A stretch of 64,000 nucleotides of DNA from Saprospiraceae bacterium. GTDB taxonomy: Bacteria > Bacteroidota > Bacteroidia > Chitinophagales > Saprospiraceae. The notes beneath the pieces were generated by a model. The model searched no databases. It had not been told where the DNA came from and was given only the letters and a program-made list of their open reading frames with translations. The stretch is from assembly GCA_019638455.1 (NCBI GenBank), contig JAHBTU010000003.1, positions 1,054,001 to 1,118,000 on the forward strand, written 5' to 3'. Positions 1-8,498 of the stretch are shown one piece after another. A program made the position numbers and the translations under genes. Every line of letters starts with the position of its first letter. Position 1 is the stretch's first letter.

Positions 1-3000
1 TCCAACGAAATGTTTCAATTCCAATCTGGTGCGATTAAGAGCGTGCCGACAAAAACGCTGGAACATGAAACGACCTTTGTTTCAATTCCAATCTGGTGCG
101 ATTAAGAGGCTTTCTGCGCTCGGTGGACTTTGGCGAGCAGGTGCGTTTCAATTCCAATCTGGTGCGATTAAGAGTCTGCAACGCCAGATGCAACGCACGA
201 AACGGTAATGTTTCAATTCCAATCTGGTGCGATTAAGAGAAAACGGCGCTTACGGAGAACTCCACCGCACGACCCTGTTTCAATTCCAATCTGGTGCGAT
301 TAAGAGTTCTCCGAATCCGGGCGGAACCAACGCTCAGGCAAGTTTCAATTCCAATCTGGTGCGATTAAGAGGTTTTGGGACGAAGAAGAAAACCAAACGA
401 AGGAAGGTTTCAATTCCAATCTGGTGCGATTAAGAGACCGGGCGATTTCCGTTAGAATTGTGCGAAATAATGTTTCAATTCCAATCTGGTGCGATTAAGA
501 GCAAAAAAACTGGGGTCGAATACCCGGCTCTTAGCGAGTTTCAATTCCAATCTGGTGCGATTAAGAGCATTCTGATTAGAAACGGGAACTCTTTCGTGAC
601 GATGTTTCAATTCCAATCTGGTGCGATTAAGAGTATCAAAGTATTTGCCAAGACCGGCACGACGAACGCGTTTCAATTCCAATCTGGTGCGATTAAGAGG
701 TTCACGTCCAGCGCCTCGGCGGGCGCGACGGTGTGTTTCAATTCCAATCTGGTGCGATTAAGAGGTAAACAACCCCCGGTATAGTGTTCAAACCCATATG
801 TTTCAATTCCAATCTGGTGCGATTAAGAGCGGATACATTTCCTGCATCAAGGAAGGGCAGCAATGTTTCAATTCCAATCTGGTGCGATTAAGAGGAGAAA
901 TGACAACCGACTTGGCAGCCTACGAAATGTTTCAATTCCAATCTGGTGCGATTAAGAGTTCAAACTTGAAAAGGTCGGTGAGCATACGGCGGCAAGTTTC
1001 AATTCCAATCTGGTGCGATTAAGAGCGTGTTGAAATTCTTCTCTATTACCTTCTGCCCTTTCTGTTTCAATTCCAATCTGGTGCGATTAAGAGCTGATAA
1101 AATGGTCGAGGGCTTGCAAAGCCGAATCTGTTTCAATTCCAATCTGGTGCGATTAAGAGAGAATTGACCAACTAACTGAATCGTTAATCAACAAAGTTTC
1201 AATTCCAATCTGGTGCGATTAAGAGAGTTTCGACAAGGGACGCGACTTGAAGGGCGCAGCCAGTTTCAATTCCAATCTGGTGCGATTAAGAGCCTCCGGG
1301 GAAAAGAAATTGTCCTTGTATGTTGTCTGTTTCAATTCCAATCTGGTGCGATTAAGAGTTATTACTTTCATCACTTATTCGAGTGGCCTTCAAAGTTTCA
1401 ATTCCAATCTGGTGCGATTAAGAGGGCGTAGCCAAAGCCTCAAGGAGTGGCATAAAGAAGTTTCAATTCCAATCTGGTGCGATTAAGAGTTTTGGGGTTT
1501 GCCTCACGTTGGAGTTCCTGCAAAAGTTTCAATTCCAATCTGGTGCGATTAAGAGTTCATGGATTCGAGGCTTTTGTAATCCGGGACTTGTGTTTCAATT
1601 CCAATCTGGTGCGATTAAGAGCCTGTACAACATACCCTCTTTTCCTCAAGGAAGAAAGTTTCAATTCCAATCTGGTGCGATTAAGAGCCCAACGCTCGTC
1701 CACCAGTACAAAGGCGGCGGCATGTTTCAATTCCAATCTGGTGCGATTAAGAGAAACCTGACGACAAGAAGAAAAAGAAGAAAAAACAAGTTTCAATTCC
1801 AATCTGGTGCGATTAAGAGCCAGCGTTTCAGCATCAATGCTTTGCGCGTAGGCAGTTTCAATTCCAATCTGGTGCGATTAAGAGTAGGCAGTTTCAGGAT
1901 GCGAAAACCGAAGCCCAAAACGGTTTCAATTCCAATCTGGTGCGATTAAGAGGCTGCCACAATGGGCGGGCATCGCCGGAGCCGACGCGTTTCAATTCCA
2001 ATCTGGTGCGATTAAGAGCCGCCGGAGCTATGAATTTTATAGGCGGTATCGCCTTGTTTCAATTCCAATCTGGTGCGATTAAGAGCCGCTTGTTTCCAGA
2101 GGTCATGTTGTCAGAGCCGGTTTCAATTCCAATCTGGTGCGATTAAGAGCCAGTCGGCTTTATCAATGAGGCCAAGCGAAATTTGTTTCAATTCCAATCT
2201 GGTGCGATTAAGAGCTAACGGCTACGGAGGTGGACGGTAGCACGACCAAGTTTCAATTCCAATCTGGTGCGATTAAGAGGCAGAAACATTCCATCCGGCA
2301 CACGGCCAATGCAAGTTTCAATTCCAATCTGGTGCGATTAAGAGCCTGAAAGTTCGCGTCTCGGAAAAACGATACCCGCGTTTCAATTCCAATCTGGTGC
2401 GATTAAGAGGTATTCTGCAATTCAGCGACACGACTCCCTCGTAAGGTTTCAATTCCAATCTGGTGCGATTAAGAGCCTCATAGGTCGCGGTCACAATCAC
2501 GCCGCATGGCGGTTTCAATTCCAATCTGGTGCGATTAAGAGGAATGCACTTGTATGATATGTGTTTTTTGTTTCTAAAGTTTCAATTCCAATCTGGTGCG
2601 ATTAAGAGCTTCGATGATGTAGGGCACCTGTCTTTCAAAGCCGGTTTCAATTCCAATCTGGTGCGATTAAGAGCGAAAATCCACAACAAGACCGACACAA
2701 CTTGGGTAAGTTTCAATTCCAATCTGGTGCGATTAAGAGCAGCGTGCATCCGTGTAATTAAACTGATGTCAGAGCAGTTTCAATTCCAATCTGGTGCGAT
2801 TAAGAGGTAGAGTTTGTTGTTGCCGGGTGAGGCTGAGTCGTTGTTTCAATTCCAATCTGGTGCGATTAAGAGCCGCAAAACCCAAACCCGCCGCCTAAAC
2901 GGATTCAAGTTTCAATTCCAATCTGGTGCGATTAAGAGCGCAAAACCCAAACCCGCCGCCTAAACGGATTCAAGTTTCAATTCCAATCTGGTGCGATTAA

Positions 3001-4854
3001 GAGACCCCACCCCAAAACACAAAACAAAACCATAAAAAAGTTTCAATTCCAATCTGGTGCGATTAAGAGAATAACCGCAACCGAGGTTGACGGGTCGGTT
3101 TCCAAGTTTCAATTCCAATCTGGTGCGATTAAGAGCAAAGTGGGGGGATGAATCGAATTTGCCGGAATTTGGTTTCAATTCCAATCTGGTGCGATTAAGA
3201 GAGATTGAAAGCACATTTAGACACACCGACATTGTTGTTTCAATTCCAATCTGGTGCGATTAAGAGCTGCATCCATTTTTCTCCCATAGGAAAAGCAAGT
3301 GGGTTTCAATTCCAATCTGGTGCGATTAAGAGACCAACCCCGCACCGGAGAAACAACCCTCACACAAGTTTCAATTCCAATCTGGTGCGATTAAGAGTCG
3401 CCCGACCTGCCGACCGTCGTAATTATTGGCAAGTTTCAATTCCAATCTGGTGCGATTAAGAGCAATCCGCCATTGTGTGACGGGACGCCGGAAAGTATGT
3501 TTCAATTCCAATCTGGTGCGATTAAGAGCGTTGAAACGACGCCCGCCAACGCGGAACAATGGAGTTTCAATTCCAATCTGGTGCGATTAAGAGCAAAAAC
3601 CCGTGTAATGAATTACCATTTGGGGAAATTGTTTCAATTCCAATCTGGTGCGATTAAGAGCGAATGATGTTTCGCGCACGTCGCCGCGCTCCATGGTTTC
3701 AATTCCAATCTGGTGCGATTAAGAGGGTTCCGGCAAGAAAACGGCTACGAGTTCACAGAAGAGTTTCAATTCCAATCTGGTGCGATTAAGAGCCCTGGCG
3801 GCAATATTGGCCGTTTCGTGTAGGGTCAGGTTTCAATTCCAATCTGGTGCGATTAAGAGAAGCGGCGTCGAATAATATACCGCTTTGGCTGTTCTGTTTC
3901 AATTCCAATCTGGTGCGATTAAGAGGCAGTGTAAACATCGGCAAATTCTACGCCGACTACATGTTTCAATTCCAATCTGGTGCGATTAAGAGTCGAAGTC
4001 AAAGTCAGCGATGATGTACTTTTCTAGTTTCAATTCCAATCTGGTGCGATTAAGAGCGGTCGTCACGGTCCAGCCGATTATCCTGCAAACGAGTTTCAAT
4101 TCCAATCTGGTGCGATTAAGAGCCCTGAGCATAGTAGAATTTACGGAGTTTTAGGTCGGTTTCAATTCCAATCTGGTGCGATTAAGAGGAGTTCAATTTA
4201 TGTGGGACAATCCGGAGTTGCCCAAGTTTCAATTCCAATCTGGTGCGATTAAGAGCCGAACGTAAAGCGTGAAGCATGGGGACGGCTTGGCATGTTTCAA
4301 TTCCAATCTGGTGCGATTAAGAGGCGGGCGATTCCGCAAATTCTCAAATTCCGAAAATTCGTTTCAATTCCAATCTGGTGCGATTAAGAGTTCGTCTGGA
4401 ACGGTGACTATCAGCGCAACGGAGGTGTTTCAATTCCAATCTGGTGCGATTAAGAGCCATCAGGAAACATCCAGCCGAGCCAGGCAGATATGTTTCAATT
4501 CCAATCTGGTGCGATTAAGAGCGTTCACGAGATTGCTCAATGTTCCTCACATGGCAAGTTTCAATTCCAATCTGGTGCGATTAAGAGCATGAATTTCAAG
4601 TGAAATTCAACGGCAAAATCCTGTTTCAATTCCAATCTGGTGCGATTAAGAGCCGCGCCGCAAAATCGGCACTCCAACACCGCCGAGTTTGTTTCAATTC
4701 CAATCTGGTGCGATTAAGAGGGTGCGGAACGGTTTGTTTTGCAACCAATAAATCCGGGTTTCAATTCCAATCTGGTGCGATTAAGAGACAACGTTACCGT
4801 GTGCGTTGTGGCGGCGCTTGTATTGTTTCAATTCCAATCTGGTGCGATTAAGAG
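1..4854 (-). CRISPR. Type I-B CRISPR array, 74 repeats in view, open at the left edge
   Basis: I counted 74 copies of a 30-bp repeat (first 12-41, last 4825-4854) with 73 complete spacers of about 33-38 bp. Bases 1-11 are the end of one more spacer, so the array continues outside the window. On the + strand each repeat starts GTTTCAATTCCAATCTGG and ends GCGATTAAGAG. The reverse complement ends in ATTGAAAC, the 8-nt 5' handle of type I-B crRNAs, so the array is transcribed leftward, away from cas2. The leader-proximal repeat is then the one at 4825-4854. I saw no degenerate repeat, as expected when the old end lies outside the window. Many small ORFs here are only translated repeats. Confidence 0.98.
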
Positions 4855-4978
4855 CCGTTTGACTAAAATGTTTAACAGCCTGAATAACAGGCCATTAATT
4901 AAACAGATTTCTGCTTTTTGGCAATATAAAAGTCGTCGAACCCCGATAACGCAAAAATACTTGGCGACCGACGACTTT
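4855..4978 (-). promoter_or_regulatory. CRISPR leader between cas2 and the array
   Basis: This 124-bp AT-rich stretch has no credible ORF and separates the cas2 stop from the newest repeat. Its position on the handle-defined upstream side of the array makes it the leader, expected to hold the array promoter and the site where Cas1-Cas2 integrates new spacers. I could not identify a clear promoter box. It contains the inverted repeat listed separately. Confidence 0.75.
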
Positions 4979-4979
4979 T
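4928..4979 (-). terminator. Inverted repeat at the cas2 3' end, possible terminator
   Basis: AAAAGTCGTCG (4928-4938) is perfectly inverted as CGACGACTTTT (4969-4979), 30 nt apart. The right arm touches the cas2 stop codon. On the minus strand the stem ends in TTTT followed by AT-rich sequence, so it could terminate the cas operon before the array promoter. The loop is long for an intrinsic terminator; a binding site for an integration host factor is an alternative. Confidence 0.45.
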
Positions 4980-5242
4980 CACAAGAAATTGTCCAGTTTA
5001 TTCTTCTCCCGCCCAATTATCTCCTTCTCCAACCACCGCTCTTCCCGACTGGCAAAAATAATCAAACTGTCCTCTTGCAAGTTCATCAACTTCCGGGCAT
5101 GATGCTGCAACTCCCGCAACCGAACCTCCGTTATCTCACCCTCGAACACCGAATTCTGAATCCAATGCAAATAACGCCTGCACAACTTGAGCATCTTGGC
5201 GACTCGTTTTTCGCCGACATCGTACACGAGAATAACATACAT
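4979..5242 (-). CDS. cas2: CRISPR-associated endonuclease Cas2
   Basis: This 87-residue protein has the normal Cas2 length and opens MYVILVYDVGEKR, the first beta strand of the ferredoxin-like fold with the conserved Asp (D8). Cas2 dimers bridge two Cas1 dimers in the spacer-integration complex. It is the last gene of the cas operon, 46 bp after cas1 and directly next to the leader, the usual order cas4-cas1-cas2-array. The ATG at 5242 is the only sensible start. Confidence 0.95.
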   Translation of the reverse strand: MYVILVYDVGEKRVAKMLKLCRRYLHWIQNSVFEGEITEVRLRELQHHARKLMNLQEDSLIIFASREERWLEKEIIGREKNKLDNFL

Positions 5243-5288
5243 ACGGGTGAGTGCGTGAGCGGTTGAAGGAAAGAGTATATGAGCGGTA

Positions 5289-6296
5289 CTACCACCAGAT
5301 TTTGAATGGCTTATAGGCGGGTTCCATACCTAGGATGTATTTGGTTAGTTTGTAGCACTCCAGCCGGACGAGGTATTTGTACGATACCTTTTTGTTCAGC
5401 GTCCGGTGCTGGATGGTTTCCTTGAGCCGCTCCTCGAGTGCCTTGAGGAACACCTGCTTGCCCGCGTTGTTGAGAAAGCAGCCGTTCACCGCATTGTCGA
5501 AATGCTTGGCCTGTAGCTCGCGCTTGTTCACCACGGTGAAAATGGTGCGGTCCACCAAAATGGGTTTGAACACCTCCGCCAAGTCGAGCGCCAACGAGTA
5601 GCGCCGCGCGCCCGGCTCGTGCAAAAAACTAATGGTGGGATTCAGTTGCGTGTGGTAAATCGCGTCCAGCACCTGCGAGTAGCACACCATATTGCCGAAC
5701 GAAATGAGCGCGTTCACCTCGTTGCCCGGTGGCTGCTTCATGCGGCCGCCCATCTCAAACTCGTTCAGGATGTGGTCGAACGCCGAGTAGTAAGTCTGCC
5801 GCACGTTGCCCTCCAGCCCCATCAGCGCGGGCACGTCGCGCACATCCGCAAGCCCCTCCCGATACTGCTCAATGGCCGCCATCTGGCCTGAAAGGTCGCG
5901 CCCCCGACCGGAGTAGTACTTCAGGTTCCGTAACATATTGGCCGATGCGCCTTCCACAAAACCGCACGCCAAATGCAAACGCCGCGCCGGGTCGAGATAA
6001 GCCCGCGTCTGCTCCACCTGCATCTTGCCCGCCAACAAATACTCCTTGGGCTGAAACGACCCCGAGTAGTGCTCATAGTAATCGAAAAAATGCACGCTCA
6101 CGCGCTTCTTGCCCAAAAACGTGTACAGCGCACTGTTGGCGTCCAGACTGCCAAACACAAAAAGCGTTTCCAGCCCCTCCACCGGGATGAACTTGGGCGG
6201 CAGCTCGCGTCCCTGCTCGTCCTTGGGCACAAAGCGCAACGTGTTGTCCTGGCGTTCGAGGCGGCCGGGGTTGAAGAGATAGTAAGTGTCTTTCAT
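5289..6296 (-). CDS. cas1: CRISPR-associated endonuclease/integrase Cas1 (I-B type)
   Basis: The 335-residue protein has normal Cas1b length. The metal-binding residues are visible: Glu in LMGLEGN (about residue 160), His in SFLHEPG (about 225) and Asp in LALDLAEVFKP (about 240). Cas1 cuts and joins new spacers at the leader-proximal repeat together with Cas2, and Cas4 usually helps select PAM-containing spacers. The start at 6296 lies only 10 bp from a hairpin repeat block, which separates cas1-cas2 from cas4 by about 1.7 kb. The adaptation genes may therefore have lost transcriptional coupling to the effector genes. Confidence 0.96.
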   Translation of the reverse strand: MKDTYYLFNPGRLERQDNTLRFVPKDEQGRELPPKFIPVEGLETLFVFGSLDANSALYTFLGKKRVSVHFFDYYEHYSGSFQPKEYLLAGKMQVEQTRAYLDPARRLHLACGFVEGASANMLRNLKYYSGRGRDLSGQMAAIEQYREGLADVRDVPALMGLEGNVRQTYYSAFDHILNEFEMGGRMKQPPGNEVNALISFGNMVCYSQVLDAIYHTQLNPTISFLHEPGARRYSLALDLAEVFKPILVDRTIFTVVNKRELQAKHFDNAVNGCFLNNAGKQVFLKALEERLKETIQHRTLNKKVSYKYLVRLECYKLTKYILGMEPAYKPFKIWW

Positions 6297-6306
6297 GTTG
6301 AAAAAT

Positions 6307-7340
6307 GTCAGAACATTGATTTGTGGGATTTCGGGATTGCCTTGATTGTTCGACTTTTTGTAAAAAAATCAGGTTGTCCCCAATTTCCCGAAAAAAATCA
6401 AGCACATCCCAAAATCCCACGAATCAAGGTTCTGACGAGTGACTGGTGATTTCTTTGTATTTCATGGCGGATTGAGTTGTTGAAAAATGTCAGAACCTTG
6501 ATTTGTGGGATTTCGGGATTGCCTTGATTGTTCGACTTTTTGTAAAAAAATCAGGTTGTCCCCAATTTCCCGAAAAAAATCAAGCACATCCCAAAATCCC
6601 ACGAATCAAGGTTCTGACGAGTGACTGGTGATTTCTTTGTATTTCATGGCGTATTGAGTTGTTGAAAAATGTCAGAACCTTGATTCGTTGGATTTCGGGA
6701 TTGCCTTGATTGTTCGACTTTTTGTAAAAAAATCAGGTTGTCCCCAATTTCCCGAAAAAAATCAAGCACATCCCAAAATCCCACGAATCAAGGTTCTGAC
6801 GAGTGACTGGTGATTTCTTTGTATTTCATGGCGTATTGAGTTGTTGAAAAATGTCAGAACCTTGATTCGTTGGATTTCGGGATTGCCTTGATTGTTCGAC
6901 TTTTTGTAAAAAAATCAGGTTGTCCCCAATTTCCCGAAAAAAATCAAGCACATCCCAAAATCCCACGAATCAAGGTTCTGACGAGTGACTGGTGATTTCT
7001 TTGTATTTCATGGCGGATTGAGTTGTTGAAAAATGTCAGAACCTTGATTTGTGGGATTTCGGGATTGCCTTGATTGTTCGACTTTTTGTAAAAAAATCAG
7101 GTTGTCCCCAATTTCCCGAAAAAAATCAAGCACATCCCAAAATCCCACGAATCAAGGTTCTGACGAGTGACTGGTGATTTCTTTGTATTTCATGGCGTAT
7201 TGAGTTGTTGAAAAATGTCAGAACCTTGATTTGTGGGATTTCGGGATTGCCTTGATTGTTCGACTTTTTGTAAAAAAATCAGGTTGTCCCCAATGCCCCG
7301 AAAAAAATCAAGCACATCCCAAAATCCCACGAATCAAGGT
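6307..7340. repeat. Tandem 182-bp hairpin repeats, six copies
   Basis: Five complete hairpins (6307-6436, 6489-6618, 6671-6800, 6853-6982, 7035-7164) and a sixth (7217-7340) repeat with an exact 182-bp period. Each 130-bp hairpin begins GTCAGAACCTTGAT and ends ATCAAGGTTCTGAC; the first copy has one change (ACATTGAT). The arms also pair internally (GGGATT and CCTTGATT with AATCAAG and ATCCC). The 52-bp linker carries, on the minus strand, the first seven codons of the adjacent GxxExxY gene (MKYKEIT) and then runs into the hairpin. Each unit therefore looks like a GxxExxY copy reduced to its start. Arms of copies alternate slightly (TTGTGGG or TCGTTGG). Confidence 0.9.
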
Positions 7341-7711
7341 TTAAATTTGTTATTATGTAGGCGTTTATACTCAACAGAACGGCTGCCAAAGTTGATGAGT
7401 AGGCCGATTTCGAGATTGAACGCTTCCAGATAATTGATTCCCTGTGCGAGATGAACATCTTCCAGTTTGATAACCGCCTTAATCTCTACGCAAATCACAC
7501 CTTCTACCAGAAAATCCACGCGCCGTGTGCCAATCTCGATGCCGCGATAAAAGATGGGCATTTCTTGTTCGCGCAAAAAACTCATACCCTGGTGGCGCAT
7601 CTCTATTTCCAATGCCCGCTGATAAATTACTTCTTGAAAACCATTGCCCAGTGCATTGTGCACCGTGAATGCGCAGCCGATAATCTTTTCGGTGATTTCT
7701 TTGTATTTCAT
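7334..7711 (-). CDS. GxxExxY family protein (PD-(D/E)XK nuclease-like)
   Basis: The 125-residue protein opens MKYKEITEKIIGCAF and has the family motif in GNGFQEVIYQRALEIEM. It also has RRVDFLVEGVICVEIKA, a likely D-(x)n-ExK nuclease core (about residues 63-79). The cellular role of the family is unknown; members often sit in repeat-rich DNA. Its start codon and first seven codons are the same sequence found in the linkers of the neighbouring 182-bp repeats. Its last codons (KP, stop) lie in the arm of the hairpin at 7217-7340. The gene is thus embedded in the repeat, with hairpins on both sides, and sits inside the cas operon in the same orientation. Confidence 0.85.
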   Translation of the reverse strand: MKYKEITEKIIGCAFTVHNALGNGFQEVIYQRALEIEMRHQGMSFLREQEMPIFYRGIEIGTRRVDFLVEGVICVEIKAVIKLEDVHLAQGINYLEAFNLEIGLLINFGSRSVEYKRLHNNKFKP

Positions 7712-7734
7712 GGCGTATTGAGTTGTTGAAAAAT

Positions 7735-7996
7735 GTCAGAACCTTGATTCGTTGGATTTCGGGATTGCCTTGATTGTTCGACTTTTTGTAAAAAAATCAG
7801 GTTGTCCCCAATGCCCCGAAAAAATCAGACTCTTCGTGGCTCTACATAAGCGAGTGATTGAAGTTGGGTTTGCCGCAAGTGAAAAATCAAATCCACCCCC
7901 GAAACGATATACCGAAAAAAATCAAATCCATCCCCGAAACGATATACCGAAAAAAAATCAAGCACATCCCTAAATCCCACAAATCAAGGTTCTGAC
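7735..7996. repeat. Expanded hairpin repeat at the cas4 3' end
   Basis: This is a seventh copy of the hairpin, with the same outer arms (GTCAGAACCTTGATT, inverted at 7982-7996) but about 262 bp long because the centre is expanded. The extra sequence includes a direct duplication (AAATCC, CCCCGAAACGATATACC) at about 7880-7950. Its right arm overlaps the last codons of cas4. It shares the variant CAATGCCCC with the copy on the other side of the GxxExxY gene, whereas the five tandem copies read CAATTTCCC. Confidence 0.85.
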
Positions 7997-8496
7997 GAGT
8001 AGCAAAAATCAAAATAACTACAGCTCTTGCAAATAGGCTTGTCAAGCACCGGCGGGCACCGTTTCAGCCCCACGATGCGCCGCACTTCCCCCTCCCAGCG
8101 CTCAATTTCCCGCACATCGGCCTCCGTCAGCGCGGCCACAGGCTCCGTCCTTTTCAGGTCCGGGTATTCGATGATGCCCGTGGCGCCTGACGCCCCGTGC
8201 TGGCGGAGCTTGTAGAGGTAGTACCGCACTTGCGCACGGTGAGCAGCCTCCACCGCCCGGCCCCGCTTGGTCTCGTGTACCACTTTGTTTTTGGGGTCAA
8301 AGAAGTCTATCTTGATACCGTCGAGTTCGACCTGGGTGTACTTGTCGGCCCGGCGGTCGTAGGCCGTGTCGCCGATGAGTTTGCCCTCTGCCACGAGGTC
8401 GCTGGTGTGTTCCATGCGGATTTCGTTGGCGTGGAGCCAGAGTTCCCGGTGGCAAACGTGATATAAGTTGATGAGTGTGGCCGTGATGTTCTGCAT
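7984..8496 (-). CDS. cas4: CRISPR-associated exonuclease Cas4
   Basis: The 170-residue protein has the Cas4 layout: an N-terminal Cys in YHVCHRELWL, a RecB-type nuclease core (GIKIDFFD, then VHETKRG) and three C-terminal Cys in PICKSCSYFDFCY for the Fe-S cluster. Cas4 trims prespacers and checks the PAM during adaptation. It starts 2 bp after cas3, so it is cotranslated with the effector operon. The final residues SSEP and the TGA stop come from the arm of the hairpin repeat at 7735-7996, so insertion replaced the native end of the gene just after the last Cys. It is probably still functional. Confidence 0.93.
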   Translation of the reverse strand: MQNITATLINLYHVCHRELWLHANEIRMEHTSDLVAEGKLIGDTAYDRRADKYTQVELDGIKIDFFDPKNKVVHETKRGRAVEAAHRAQVRYYLYKLRQHGASGATGIIEYPDLKRTEPVAALTEADVREIERWEGEVRRIVGLKRCPPVLDKPICKSCSYFDFCYSSEP

Positions 8497-8498
8497 AG

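Noticed and set aside
227-4851. Several open frames in the array with repeated FQFQSGAIK or NSNLVRLR peptides
   Set aside because: They are translations of the CRISPR repeat.
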